A stretch of 49,756 nucleotides of DNA, from contig JBEKEO010000004.1 of the NCBI GenBank assembly GCA_050013795.1, positions 1 through 49,756 of the forward strand, in the 5' to 3' direction. The position numbers and the translations under genes were made by a program. Positions 7,957-16,485 of this stretch are shown here, in pieces. The notes beneath the pieces were generated by a model. It was not told where the DNA came from, made no database searches, and was given only the letters and a program-made list of their open reading frames with translations. The DNA comes from CAWHOW01 sp050013795 (GTDB lineage Bacteria > Bacteroidota > Bacteroidia > Bacteroidales > CG2-30-32-10). Positions within the stretch are counted from its first letter, which is position 1; each line of letters opens with the position of its first letter.

Positions 7957-9903
7957 ATGAAAACGAATATTCAAAAATCAAAACCTCAACAAAGTAAAAA
8001 AAAAGGTGGAAATAAATTAATCGTTCCTGAAAAGAAAAATAGTTCTGTATTACAACTGATTATTGTCTTTTGTTTACCTGTATTGTTGTACCTGCAAACG
8101 ATTAATTTTGGATTTACTGATTTTGATGACAATCTTATTATCAAAGATAATATTACTTTCTTAAGCCATATAAGGAATGCGTCTCATGCATTTTTGACAG
8201 ATGCATTTATTGGTAAATCTAACTCATTTTATCGTCCCCTGCAAACGATATCATATATGGTGGATATACAGTTATCTGGTGGAAATAATCCATGGATGTA
8301 CCACCTGTCGAATATAATGCTTTTAGGATTAATCTCGTGTTTGCTTTTCCTTTTGCTCAGGCGGTTATTAATACCGCCAAAGTTGGCTATATTAGGTACA
8401 TTGATTTATTGTGCACATCCATTATTCGTATCTACTATTGCATATTTACCGACAAGAGGAGATTTACTGCTTACAGTTTTTTCTTTATTATCGTTTTTGT
8501 TTCTTATAGAATTTCTTCAAAAGAAAAAGATAATATACTTGTTTATACATTGGGTTTCTTTTTCGATAGCATTGTTCTGTAAAGAAACTGCCGCATTTCT
8601 GCCTTTCCTTTTTATAATTTATTACTTTGCTTTTTCGGCAGAAAAACGTTTTGAAAAAAAATATCTTTTTATTGTTTTGCTTTATGCAGTATCCGGGATA
8701 TTTTGGTTTTGGCTGCGTTCAAAAGCAATTGGGGGAATTGTTTCAAATCAGAACTATACAATTGAGTTAATACCCATCCTGACAAATTTAAGAACAATAC
8801 CCGAATCTTTAACAAAGTTATTTCTGCTCATTGGTATTACTCCAATTCCGGGGTTTACTATTTTAAAAACTTTAACTGGTTTTGTAATAATAGCTATTAT
8901 TGTGGTTATATTTTTCAGAAAAAGAAAAGTGGCAAAAAGAAGAATAATATTTTGTTTTTCATGGTTCTTAATTTTAATGTTACCGCCAATGCTATACAAG
9001 CATCCGCATATAGAATATTTAGATCATCGTTTCTTTCTTCCATTGATTGGCATACTTTTATTTTTACTATTTATATTTCCTAAGAAATGGTTGTTAAAAG
9101 GAGATATTAAAAGATCATGGTTACTAATTGCCGTTTTGATATTTCTAAGTTCTTTCACTTTTATAAAGTCTCGCTCTTATTCCGATCCACTCATTTTTTA
9201 TAATTCGGCTATCTCCCAAAATCCGAATTCTGCTTTAGCTTATTATAACAGAGGAATTTTTAAAAAAGACAAAAGTAATTTTCAAGAAGCTATCGAGGAT
9301 TATAATAAGGCTATTGCTATTTGCCCCACCTATGTTGAGGCATATTTTAACAGAGGAATTGCAAATACAAGTATAGGTAATTCTCAAAAGGCTATTGAGG
9401 ATTATAATAAGGCTGTTTCTATTAACCCAAACTTAACAGAAGCGTATTATAATAGAGGAAATATAAAATTAGAAATGGGTGATAAACCCGGTGCTATCGA
9501 GGATTATAATAAGGCTATTTCTATTAACCCCAATTATGCAAAAGCGTACAATAACAGAGGTATTGCAAATTATAGCTTAGGCAATTTTCAAAGTGCTGTC
9601 GAAGATTGTAATAATGCTATTGCTGTTAACGCTAACTATGCAGAAGCATACAATAACAGAGGTATTGCAAATTATAACTTAGGTAATATTAAAAGTGCTA
9701 TAGAAGATTATAATAAAGCTATTGCAATTACCCCAAACTTCTCGGATGCATATTATAATAGAGGTTTTGCTAAATTTAAATTAATTGATTTATCGGGAGC
9801 AATTGAGGACTGTGAAAAAGTACTACAGTTAAATCCTAATGATGAAACAGCTCTAAACCTTAAAACTACTGCTCAACAAGAACTTCAAAAAATAAGTCAT
9901 TAA
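7957..9903 (+). CDS. TMTC-like multi-pass membrane protein with C-terminal TPRs, 648 aa
   Basis: The start is taken at ATG 7957 because the promoter box at 7916-7923 overlaps the more distal TTG; ATG 7936 is the alternative. A basic N-terminus is followed by about 10 membrane helices. The first periplasmic loop has the F-D-D-N motif followed by FYRPLQTISYMVDIQLSG, the layout of the TMTC/PMT-related GT-C glycosyltransferase-like family with its acidic catalytic-type pair. Six tetratricopeptide repeats (A-x-Y-x-N-R-G-x-A-x-x-x-L-G-N ... A-I-E-D-Y-N-K-A-I) fill about residues 425-640. TMTC proteins in eukaryotes are O-mannosyltransferases; bacterial relatives are mostly uncharacterised, so glycosyl transfer to secreted proteins is only inferred. 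The next gene is a tandem paralogue. Confidence 0.8.
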   Translation: MKTNIQKSKPQQSKKKGGNKLIVPEKKNSSVLQLIIVFCLPVLLYLQTINFGFTDFDDNLIIKDNITFLSHIRNASHAFLTDAFIGKSNSFYRPLQTISYMVDIQLSGGNNPWMYHLSNIMLLGLISCLLFLLLRRLLIPPKLAILGTLIYCAHPLFVSTIAYLPTRGDLLLTVFSLLSFLFLIEFLQKKKIIYLFIHWVSFSIALFCKETAAFLPFLFIIYYFAFSAEKRFEKKYLFIVLLYAVSGIFWFWLRSKAIGGIVSNQNYTIELIPILTNLRTIPESLTKLFLLIGITPIPGFTILKTLTGFVIIAIIVVIFFRKRKVAKRRIIFCFSWFLILMLPPMLYKHPHIEYLDHRFFLPLIGILLFLLFIFPKKWLLKGDIKRSWLLIAVLIFLSSFTFIKSRSYSDPLIFYNSAISQNPNSALAYYNRGIFKKDKSNFQEAIEDYNKAIAICPTYVEAYFNRGIANTSIGNSQKAIEDYNKAVSINPNLTEAYYNRGNIKLEMGDKPGAIEDYNKAISINPNYAKAYNNRGIANYSLGNFQSAVEDCNNAIAVNANYAEAYNNRGIANYNLGNIKSAIEDYNKAIAITPNFSDAYYNRGFAKFKLIDLSGAIEDCEKVLQLNPNDETALNLKTTAQQELQKISH

Positions 9904-9912
9904 TTATTTTTC

Positions 9913-9920
9913 TATTTTTG
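9913..9920 (+). promoter_or_regulatory. Bacteroidota -7 promoter box (TATTTTTG)
   Basis: An exact TAnnTTTG box lies 24 nt before the ATG at 9944. No convincing -33 element was found. It suggests that the second TMTC-like gene has its own promoter. Confidence 0.5.
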
Positions 9921-9943
9921 ATTTGCAGTAGAATAAAAACAGC

Positions 9944-11656
9944 ATGGGAAAAAAAACAATTAAAGGTAATAAATTAATCATTTCTGAAAAGAAAAACGGT
10001 TATGTCTTACCTCTCATAATTGCCTTTTGTTTACCTGTATTGCTATACCTGCAAACTATTAAATTTAGATTTACTCATTTTGATGATGACTACATAATAA
10101 TTAATAATATTTCTTTTCTGAGTCATTTGAGAAATGTATTCCGTGCATTTATTACCGATGCCCTTATGTTAAAAATGAATAGTAGTGCATTCTACCGGCC
10201 ACTGCAAACCGTGTCTTATATCATAGATATACAGTTATCGGGAGGGAATAATACATGGATGTATCACCTGTCGAATATATTGTTTTTAGGATTAATTTCA
10301 TGTTCTCTTTTTCTTTTACTTAAGCGGTTTTTTATTACGTCAAAGTTGGCTTTATTAGGCGCATTGATTTATTGTGCTCATCCGCTTTTCGTATCTACTA
10401 TAGCATGGATACCGGCAAGGGGAGATTTGTTGCTGACATTTTTTTCATTATTATCGTTTTTGTTTTTAATAGAGTTTCTTCAAAAGAGGAAGTTAAAATA
10501 CTTGTTTTTAAATTGGGCTACATTTACAATTGGTTTATTCTGTAAAGAAACTGCAGCATTCCTGCCATTTCTTTTCATTATATATTTCTTTATTTTCTCT
10601 AAGGAAAGCCCTTTTAAAAAGATATATCTTTTTATGCTTATGCTATATGTTATTTCGGGGATATTTTGGCTTTGGTTGCGTACAATAGCAATTGGAAATT
10701 TCTCAGATCCCTTTGCAGAGTTTGGATTAAAAGCATTCCTTGTGAATGTGCGAACAATACCTGAATCTTTAGCGAAGTTTTTCTTACCGTTTGATTTTTC
10801 GCCAATCCCAGGATTTTCCATTTTAAAAACATTAGCTGGTTTAGGAATAATTGTTATAATTATTGTCTTATTTTTCAAAAACAAGAAAAGGTCGAAAAAA
10901 GAATTTATATTTTGTTTCTCATGGTTCTTAATTCTAATGCTTCCGCCAATGCTGTTCAAGAATCCGGTTATTGATTATTTAGATCATCGCTTCTTTCTTC
11001 CTTTAATTGGAGTACAGTTATTTATATTATTTCTACTACCCAAGAAATTGTTAATGAAAAGAGATGTTAAAATATCGTGGATACTTATTGCTATTTTAGT
11101 ATTTCTATCTTCTTTCACTTTTATAAAGTCACGTTCTTATTCCGATCCGATGACTTTTTATAACTCAGCTATTGCTTATAACTCAAATTCAGCTTTAGCT
11201 TATGATAACAGAGGAATTATAAAAGGTGAAGCAAATGATGTTCAAGGGGCTATTGGGGATTTTAATAAGGCTATTGCTATTAATCCAAACTTTGCAGAGG
11301 CGTATAGCAATAGAGGCATTGCAAAAGCAAGCATAAACGATTATCATGGAGCTATTGAGGATCATAATAAGGCTATTGCTATCAGTCCCAAATATGCAGA
11401 CGCATATAACAACAAGGGAATGGCAATAGGGTCAATAGGTAATTACAATGAGGCAATAATTAATTTCAGCAAAGCCATTGAATGTAAGCCGAATTATATA
11501 GAAGCTTTCTTTAACAGGGCTCTTGCCAAGTATTATTTGAAAGATTTCAAAGGTGCTGTAGAGGATTGCGAAAAAGTATTAAAACTAAATCCCAACATCC
11601 AAAATGCTATAAACCTTAAAGAAAAAGCTCAACAGGAACTTCAAAAAAGTAAATAA
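9944..11656 (+). CDS. TMTC-like multi-pass membrane protein with C-terminal TPRs, 570 aa (paralogue)
   Basis: This is colinear with the preceding protein: basic start, about 10 membrane helices, F-D-D-D loop motif, FYRPLQTVSYIIDIQLSGG, AWIPARGDLLLTFFSLLSF and LFCKETAAFLPFLFIIY. It carries only about four TPR units against six in its neighbour (units starting ALAYDNRG, AEAYSNRG, ADAYNNKG, IEAFFNRA), which accounts for the shorter length. The last TPR and tail (AVEDCEKVLKLNPN ... AQQELQK) match the paralogue closely, so the length difference arose by loss or gain of internal TPR units. The inferred role is the same: a GT-C-fold membrane glycosyltransferase-like protein with a TPR scaffold. The two genes look like a tandem duplication. 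Confidence 0.8.
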   Translation: MGKKTIKGNKLIISEKKNGYVLPLIIAFCLPVLLYLQTIKFRFTHFDDDYIIINNISFLSHLRNVFRAFITDALMLKMNSSAFYRPLQTVSYIIDIQLSGGNNTWMYHLSNILFLGLISCSLFLLLKRFFITSKLALLGALIYCAHPLFVSTIAWIPARGDLLLTFFSLLSFLFLIEFLQKRKLKYLFLNWATFTIGLFCKETAAFLPFLFIIYFFIFSKESPFKKIYLFMLMLYVISGIFWLWLRTIAIGNFSDPFAEFGLKAFLVNVRTIPESLAKFFLPFDFSPIPGFSILKTLAGLGIIVIIIVLFFKNKKRSKKEFIFCFSWFLILMLPPMLFKNPVIDYLDHRFFLPLIGVQLFILFLLPKKLLMKRDVKISWILIAILVFLSSFTFIKSRSYSDPMTFYNSAIAYNSNSALAYDNRGIIKGEANDVQGAIGDFNKAIAINPNFAEAYSNRGIAKASINDYHGAIEDHNKAIAISPKYADAYNNKGMAIGSIGNYNEAIINFSKAIECKPNYIEAFFNRALAKYYLKDFKGAVEDCEKVLKLNPNIQNAINLKEKAQQELQKSK

Positions 11657-11804
11657 TTAAAGAAGGAGCATAGTGGTGGGAAGAAGATGGTTGTTATAAA
11701 ATAAGTCAAAGGGAATAACCAATATCCTACGCTCAATGTCCAATAATAAAGTAAAGCGTTACTTGGAAATTCGGCGTTCGATATTCGATATTGAAGAAAT
11801 AAAG
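11657..11804. repeat. Intergenic imperfect palindrome, 3' of TMTC-like gene
   Basis: No gene is seen. CCAATATCC near 11710 is answered by CGATATTCGATATTG near 11780-11792, giving loose inverted arms around an AT-rich centre. It resembles the other 3'-end palindromes in this window. Confidence 0.4.
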
Positions 11805-11834
11805 AGGGCTTTGCAAATGCGAAGTCCTTTTTTT
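11803..11834 (+). terminator. Rho-independent terminator
   Basis: The stem AGGGCTTTGC (11805-11814) pairs with GCGAAGTCCT (11819-11828) with two G-T wobbles and an AAAT loop, followed by a run of T. It probably ends the TMTC-like transcript. Confidence 0.7.
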
Positions 11835-11891
11835 ATATACAACCCCTCCCTTCTTAGCATAATTTAACAAAATCTTTGCACTTTATATTCG

Positions 11892-11899
11892 TACCTTTG
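11892..11899 (+). promoter_or_regulatory. Bacteroidota -7 box (TACCTTTG) upstream of the core gene cluster
   Basis: This is an exact TAnnTTTG box. The nearest TTTG upstream (11875-11878) is only 13 nt away, shorter than usual, so the -33 element is uncertain. If used, it gives a leader of more than 200 nt before the GTG at 12127, which would include the inverted repeat at 11966-12056. Confidence 0.45.
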
Positions 11900-11965
11900 T
11901 GGAACTTTTGGTAGCAGTGTATTATGGAAAGAAATTAGTTTATCGTTGATAGTCTGAGCTGCGAG

Positions 11966-12060
11966 TTTAGTTTTAGGTTTATGGTCTTGGTGTTGGTAAA
12001 ATCCAATGTCTAATGACCATTGACCAAACCGGCTGCTCCGACCCTAAACCTAAGACCTTG
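11966..12060. repeat. Imperfect inverted repeat in the leader of the DUF4175 gene
   Basis: TTTTAGGTTTATGGTC on the left is matched in reverse complement by GACC-CTAAACCTAAGACC on the right (about 12040-12056). The right part, starting TTGACCAAACCGGCTGCTC at 12020, recurs in diverged form at 47370-47406. Apart from this repeat the 470-nt gap 11657-12126 holds only the terminator and promoter box listed separately. Confidence 0.55.
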
Positions 12061-12126
12061 TTTTAAGATTGAAACCATTATACTAAAAGGAAAGTTAAAG
12101 CGTTTATTGTTGAGATTTAAATTAGG

Positions 12127-15100
12127 GTGACTGATAATTACAACATACTTATTGGCAAGCTTGATGAATTTATTCGCAAGTACTATAAGAACCAGCTTAT
12201 ACGGGGTGGTATTTATAGCGTGAGCGCTTTGCTGTTGTTTTTTATTACTGTTGCTTTGCTTGAGTATGTGGGGCATTTCGGCATTTCCGCCCGCTCGATT
12301 ATGTTCTACTCCTACCTGCTTGTAAACCTTGTTATCATTGTTTATTATTTTGTTATTCCCCTTCTTAAGCTTAATAAAATCGGGAAAATAATCTCGCATG
12401 AGCAGGCTGCCGATATAATTGGCAGGCATTTTTCCGATGTAAAGGACAAGCTTATTAATACCCTGCAATTAAAGAAGCTGGAAGATGACAATACCTCGAA
12501 TACTGCGCTTATAAGGGCAAGTATCGACCAGAAGATATTTCAGTTGAAACCTGTTCCTTTCAGTGTTGCCATTGACCTGAAGCAGAACAGGAAGTATATT
12601 AAGTACGCTGCAATTCCGCTGCTCTTCATAGTATTTGTACTTTTCGCGGCACCAAGCATTATAACTGATTCAACGAAAAGACTTATTCATCACGGGACAT
12701 TTTATGAGAAAGAAGCACCTTTTCAGTTCCAGCTGCTGAATAATAAAATGGAGGCTGTTCAGCAGGAGGACTTCCTGTTGAAAGTAAAGTTGACGGGCAA
12801 TGAAATTCCTGATAATGTGTTTGTGGATGTGGATGGAAACCAGTACCAGTTGCTGAAAGACAACACAGTTAATTTCCATTATAATTTTAAGAACCTTCAG
12901 AAAGATGTAAAATTCCAGCTTACCGCTGATGGGTTTTCCTCGAAAGAATATGAAATAAATGTGCTGCCAAAACCAATCATCCTTAATTTTGATGTGGACC
13001 TCTCCTACCCTGCTTATATCAATAAAAAAGACGAATCGCTGCAGAACACAGGCGACCTGGTTGTTCCAGAAGGTACTATAATTAAATGGCATTTCCTTAC
13101 AAGAGATGTGCGTAATATAGGATTGAGGTTCAAAGACAAATCGGTGAAGTCGGAAAACAAGAATGAGAACAGTTTTTCGTATGCTTCAATGTTTAAGAAC
13201 AGTCAGAATTATACTATCGTTCCAAGCAATGAACATCTTGTGAATAAAGATTCGCTAACATATACCATTAGCGTGATCCCCGATGCTTACCCTACCATCA
13301 AAGTGGTTGAATTTAAAGACAGTGTTTTTGAAAACCACAGGTATTTTAAGGGAATGATAAAGGATGATTATGGTTTCACGGCACTTACATTTAACTACAG
13401 GAAACTGAATGGCGCGGATTCGCTGCTTGCCAAAAAGCCTGAGATCAAGACTGTAACAATAAATAAGAATACCACACAGCAGGAGTTCTATTATTACTTC
13501 GATTTCAGCGCTATTGCCAAAAACCCCGGCGATGAGTATGAATATTATTTTGAAGTATGGGATAATGATGGTGTTAATGGAAGTAAGGCTACCCGTTCGC
13601 AAAAGGTGGTTTATAAGCTTCCAACGCAGGAAGAGCTTGATAAAAAAACGGATAAATCGAATGACCAGATAAAGAATGATTTGAATCAATCTATTATTGA
13701 GGCCAAGCAATTGCAGAAACAAATTGAAGATTTTAATAAGAAACTTATTGATAAGAACACGCTTACCTGGCAGGATAAGAAAGATTTGCAGGATATGCTT
13801 GATAAACAGTTGAAACTGCAAGATAAGATTGACCAGGTTCAGAAGGAAAACAGTGAAAAAACGCAAAGAGAAAATCAGTTTAACAAGCCCGATGAAGAAT
13901 TGCTGAAGAAACAGGAAGAACTGAACAAGCTTTTTAACGACCTGATGACGGATGAGATGAAGGAGATGTTCAAGAAACTGCAGGATATGCTGGATAAAGT
14001 AGACAAGAATAAAGTAGCTGATATGCTTGATAAAATGAAGCTTTCAAACAAAGACCTTGAAAAACAGCTTGACCGTAATCTTGAGCTTTTTAAACAGCTT
14101 GAGTTTGAAAAGAAACTTACTGAATCCATCAATAAACTTGATACGCTGGCAAAGAAGCAGGATGCTCTTTCAAAAGAAACAGAGAAAAAGGATGCCAAAA
14201 ACAACAATGAGGATTTAAAGAATAAGCAACAAGAGCTGAACAAAGACTTTGAGAATTTTCAAAAAGACCTGAAAGATGCCGAAAAGAAGAACCAGGAACT
14301 GCAGGAGCCGAATAAATTTGACAGCACGAGTAAGGAGCAGAACAATATTAAACAGGATATGAAAAACAGCCAGGAAAACCTGAATAATAAAAAGAATGGC
14401 AGGGCTTCACAATCGCAGCAAAAGGCAGCACAGGATATGCAGGAACTTGAGAAGAAATTATCGGATATGCAGCAGGAAGAGAACCAGGAAAGCCAGAGTG
14501 AAGATATAAACAGTCTCAGGCAGATTCTTGAAAACTTAATCAAAGCTTCTTTTGATCAGGAGAATTTGATGGATGAGCTCGCAGATACGAAAACAACGGA
14601 CCCGAAATATATAAATGTAATGCAGGATCAGAAGAACCTGCAAAAAGATCTGCAAATGATAGAAGATTCATTATTCGCATTGAGCAAGCGACAAATGCAA
14701 ATAGAGTCCTTTGTGAATAAAGAAATAAGTTCCATAAATAATGATGTTGATAAAGCTCTCGAAGCCCTCTCCGCAAGAAATATTAGTGCAGGCAAGTCAA
14801 AGCAGCAATCAGCTATGACATCTATAAACAACCTTGCTCTTATGCTTTCAGAAACGCTAAATGCAATGAAAGAGCAACAACAACAGGGCAAGCCAGGTGC
14901 CGGTAAATGTAGTAAACCGGAGGGGAAATGCAGCAAACCCGGTAGCGGTAAACCTTCATTTAAATCCATGCAGCAAATGCAAGAGCAATTAAACAAGGAT
15001 ATGGAGAGTTTAAAAAACGGTAAGAATCCAAATGGGAAAGAAGGGCAGGCTGCTATGAGCGAGGAATTGGCTAAATTGGCAGCAGAGCAGGCTGCTATAA

Positions 15101-15480
15101 GGAAGCAATTACAGGAACTGGAGGAAGAGCTTAAAAAGGAGGGACAAACTAATACGGGAGGTTTAAACGGGATCCAGAACAAAATGGAACAGACCGAGAC
15201 AGATCTGGTGAATAAGATTATAAATAATGAGACAATAAAACGGCAGAAAGAAATTTTAACACGCTTGCTAGAGTCGGAAAAGGCTCAAAAAGAAAGGGAA
15301 TTGGATGAAAAAAGAGAATCGCATGAAGCGAAAAATGAAAATATTAGTAACCCTTCAAAGATTTTAGAGTATAATAGTATAAAATTAAAGGAAGTTGAAT
15401 TGTTAAAAACGGTTCCTCCTTCATTAAAATCTTTTTACAAGAGTAAAGTTAATGAATATTTTTATAATTTTGAGGACTAG
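12127..15480 (+). CDS. DUF4175 family membrane-anchored coiled-coil protein, 1117 aa
   Basis: Translation starts at a GTG (MTDNYNILIGKLDEFIRKYYKNQLIRGG), the usual N-terminus of this Bacteroidota family. Three membrane helices are near residues 30-48, 58-80 and 158-180. A beta-rich extracytoplasmic region (about 190-500) follows, and then about 450 residues of Lys/Glu/Gln-rich coiled coil (EELLKKQEELNKLFNDLMTDE and many similar). A low-complexity Pro/Gly/Lys patch with CSKPEGKCSKPGSGKP lies near 925-940. The length is normal for the family. Its biochemical role is unknown. The position immediately before the RsbW-like ATPase, ybeY and mnmG is the order recalled from many Bacteroidota and suggests a shared transcript. 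Confidence 0.85.
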   Translation: MTDNYNILIGKLDEFIRKYYKNQLIRGGIYSVSALLLFFITVALLEYVGHFGISARSIMFYSYLLVNLVIIVYYFVIPLLKLNKIGKIISHEQAADIIGRHFSDVKDKLINTLQLKKLEDDNTSNTALIRASIDQKIFQLKPVPFSVAIDLKQNRKYIKYAAIPLLFIVFVLFAAPSIITDSTKRLIHHGTFYEKEAPFQFQLLNNKMEAVQQEDFLLKVKLTGNEIPDNVFVDVDGNQYQLLKDNTVNFHYNFKNLQKDVKFQLTADGFSSKEYEINVLPKPIILNFDVDLSYPAYINKKDESLQNTGDLVVPEGTIIKWHFLTRDVRNIGLRFKDKSVKSENKNENSFSYASMFKNSQNYTIVPSNEHLVNKDSLTYTISVIPDAYPTIKVVEFKDSVFENHRYFKGMIKDDYGFTALTFNYRKLNGADSLLAKKPEIKTVTINKNTTQQEFYYYFDFSAIAKNPGDEYEYYFEVWDNDGVNGSKATRSQKVVYKLPTQEELDKKTDKSNDQIKNDLNQSIIEAKQLQKQIEDFNKKLIDKNTLTWQDKKDLQDMLDKQLKLQDKIDQVQKENSEKTQRENQFNKPDEELLKKQEELNKLFNDLMTDEMKEMFKKLQDMLDKVDKNKVADMLDKMKLSNKDLEKQLDRNLELFKQLEFEKKLTESINKLDTLAKKQDALSKETEKKDAKNNNEDLKNKQQELNKDFENFQKDLKDAEKKNQELQEPNKFDSTSKEQNNIKQDMKNSQENLNNKKNGRASQSQQKAAQDMQELEKKLSDMQQEENQESQSEDINSLRQILENLIKASFDQENLMDELADTKTTDPKYINVMQDQKNLQKDLQMIEDSLFALSKRQMQIESFVNKEISSINNDVDKALEALSARNISAGKSKQQSAMTSINNLALMLSETLNAMKEQQQQGKPGAGKCSKPEGKCSKPGSGKPSFKSMQQMQEQLNKDMESLKNGKNPNGKEGQAAMSEELAKLAAEQAAIRKQLQELEEELKKEGQTNTGGLNGIQNKMEQTETDLVNKIINNETIKRQKEILTRLLESEKAQKERELDEKRESHEAKNENISNPSKILEYNSIKLKEVELLKTVPPSLKSFYKSKVNEYFYNFED

Positions 15481-15492
15481 GAGCATATAATT

Positions 15493-16008
15493 ATGATATC
15501 AGATAAACTACAATTAATATTTCCCTCTAAACCTGAAAACATTCATCAGGTAGAAAAATTTGTAGAAGATATTTGCGACGAATATAATATCAACAATACA
15601 TATTTTGGAAATATACTGGTTGCCTTAACCGAGGCAGTAGAAAATGCAATGGTTCATGGAAACAAAAAGAATTCAGCAAAAAATGTTGAAATTGTTTTTG
15701 TTTCAAAACCTGAAGGACTCTCCTTTACTATAAAGGATGAAGGCGAAGGTTTCGATATTAATCAAATCCCAGACCCAACGGACTTAAATGTAGATCCTGA
15801 AGAAATAAAAGGCCGAGGTATTTTTCTTATAAAATCTTTGGCTGATGAAGTTAATTTTTTGCCTAAGGGAAAAGGTGTTGAAATCCTATTTAAAACTTCA
15901 AGCATAAATAATGAAATAGCTGTTGACAGGATCAATCAACTGAAGAGTTATTCCGGTACCAAAGAAACTTCAACCTCTCATAATAACGACAGAAAGTCGT
16001 CTTTATAG
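15493..16008 (+). CDS. RsbW-like ATP-binding protein (HATPase_c_2, anti-sigma-type)
   Basis: The 171-residue protein has a GHKL ATPase fold: ILVALTEAVENAMVHGNKKN around residues 42-61 is the N-box with its Mg-binding Asn, FTIKDEGEGFD is the G1 box (D-x-G-x-G), and GRGIFLIKSLADEV is the G2 lid. This layout, without a histidine phosphorylation domain, is that of RsbW/SpoIIAB-type serine kinases, which bind sigma factors or STAS-domain antagonists. Neither partner is encoded nearby, so its target is unknown. It starts 12 nt after the DUF4175 stop and 26 nt before ybeY, so it is probably co-transcribed with them. Confidence 0.85.
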   Translation: MISDKLQLIFPSKPENIHQVEKFVEDICDEYNINNTYFGNILVALTEAVENAMVHGNKKNSAKNVEIVFVSKPEGLSFTIKDEGEGFDINQIPDPTDLNVDPEEIKGRGIFLIKSLADEVNFLPKGKGVEILFKTSSINNEIAVDRINQLKSYSGTKETSTSHNNDRKSSL

Positions 16009-16034
16009 CGCCAATAAATTAATATACGTATTCG

Positions 16035-16481
16035 ATGCATACTGCAACGATTAGTTATTATGCTGAAAATATTTCTTTCCGCCTTAAAAACAAGAAAATA
16101 CTATCCGACTGGATAAAGAATATAATTCTACTTGAAAAGAGAAAATTGCAATCAGTTTCTTTTATTTTTTGCAATGACGAATACTTACTAAAACTTAACC
16201 AAACCTATTTAAAGCATAAAACCCTTACGGATATTATTACATTTGATTACAATGATGGTAATATTATTTCCGGTGATATTTTTATCAGTATAGAACGAGT
16301 GAAGGAAAATGCAAAAGTTTATAGTAATTCATTTTCAAATGAATTGCACAGGGTGATGATACATGGAATTATTCATTTATTAGGATATAAAGACAAAAAA
16401 ACCCCTGAAAGACTTGCCATGAGAGCCAAAGAGGATGTTTGCCTTTCGATGCTGGGCAAGGTTGTTTCACGTGAAACATGA
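16035..16481 (+). CDS. ybeY: Endoribonuclease YbeY (16S rRNA maturation)
   Basis: The 148-residue protein belongs to UPF0054/YbeY, a metal-dependent single-strand RNase involved in 16S rRNA 3'-end maturation and ribosome quality control. It has the family hallmark EYLLKLNQTYLKHKTLTDIITFDY and, near residue 111, HGIIHLLGYKDKKTPE. Two metal-binding histidines are in H-G-x-x-H. The third position, usually His in H-G-x-x-H-L-x-G-Y-D-H, reads K-D here; from memory this is the usual form in Bacteroidota. The last codons, for VSRET, lie within a perfect parS-like palindrome (16463-16478). Only 4 nt separate the stop from the mnmG start. Confidence 0.93.
   Translation: MHTATISYYAENISFRLKNKKILSDWIKNIILLEKRKLQSVSFIFCNDEYLLKLNQTYLKHKTLTDIITFDYNDGNIISGDIFISIERVKENAKVYSNSFSNELHRVMIHGIIHLLGYKDKKTPERLAMRAKEDVCLSMLGKVVSRET
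16463..16478. promoter_or_regulatory. parS centromere site (ParB/Spo0J binding), copy 1
   Basis: The 16-mer TGTTTCACGTGAAACA is a perfect palindrome and an exact match to the broadly conserved bacterial chromosomal parS consensus TGTTnCACGTGAAACA. It overlaps the end of ybeY and encodes its final residues. A second copy lies 1.9 kb away, on the other side of mnmG. Confidence 0.88.
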
Positions 16482-16485
16482 TATT

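Noticed and set aside
12670..15182. Antisense frames of 78-203 residues opposite the DUF4175 gene
   Set aside because: They mirror the Lys/Glu/Gln-rich coiled-coil codons (Phe/Leu/Ser-rich on the other strand) and lack starts, domains or spacing typical of genes.
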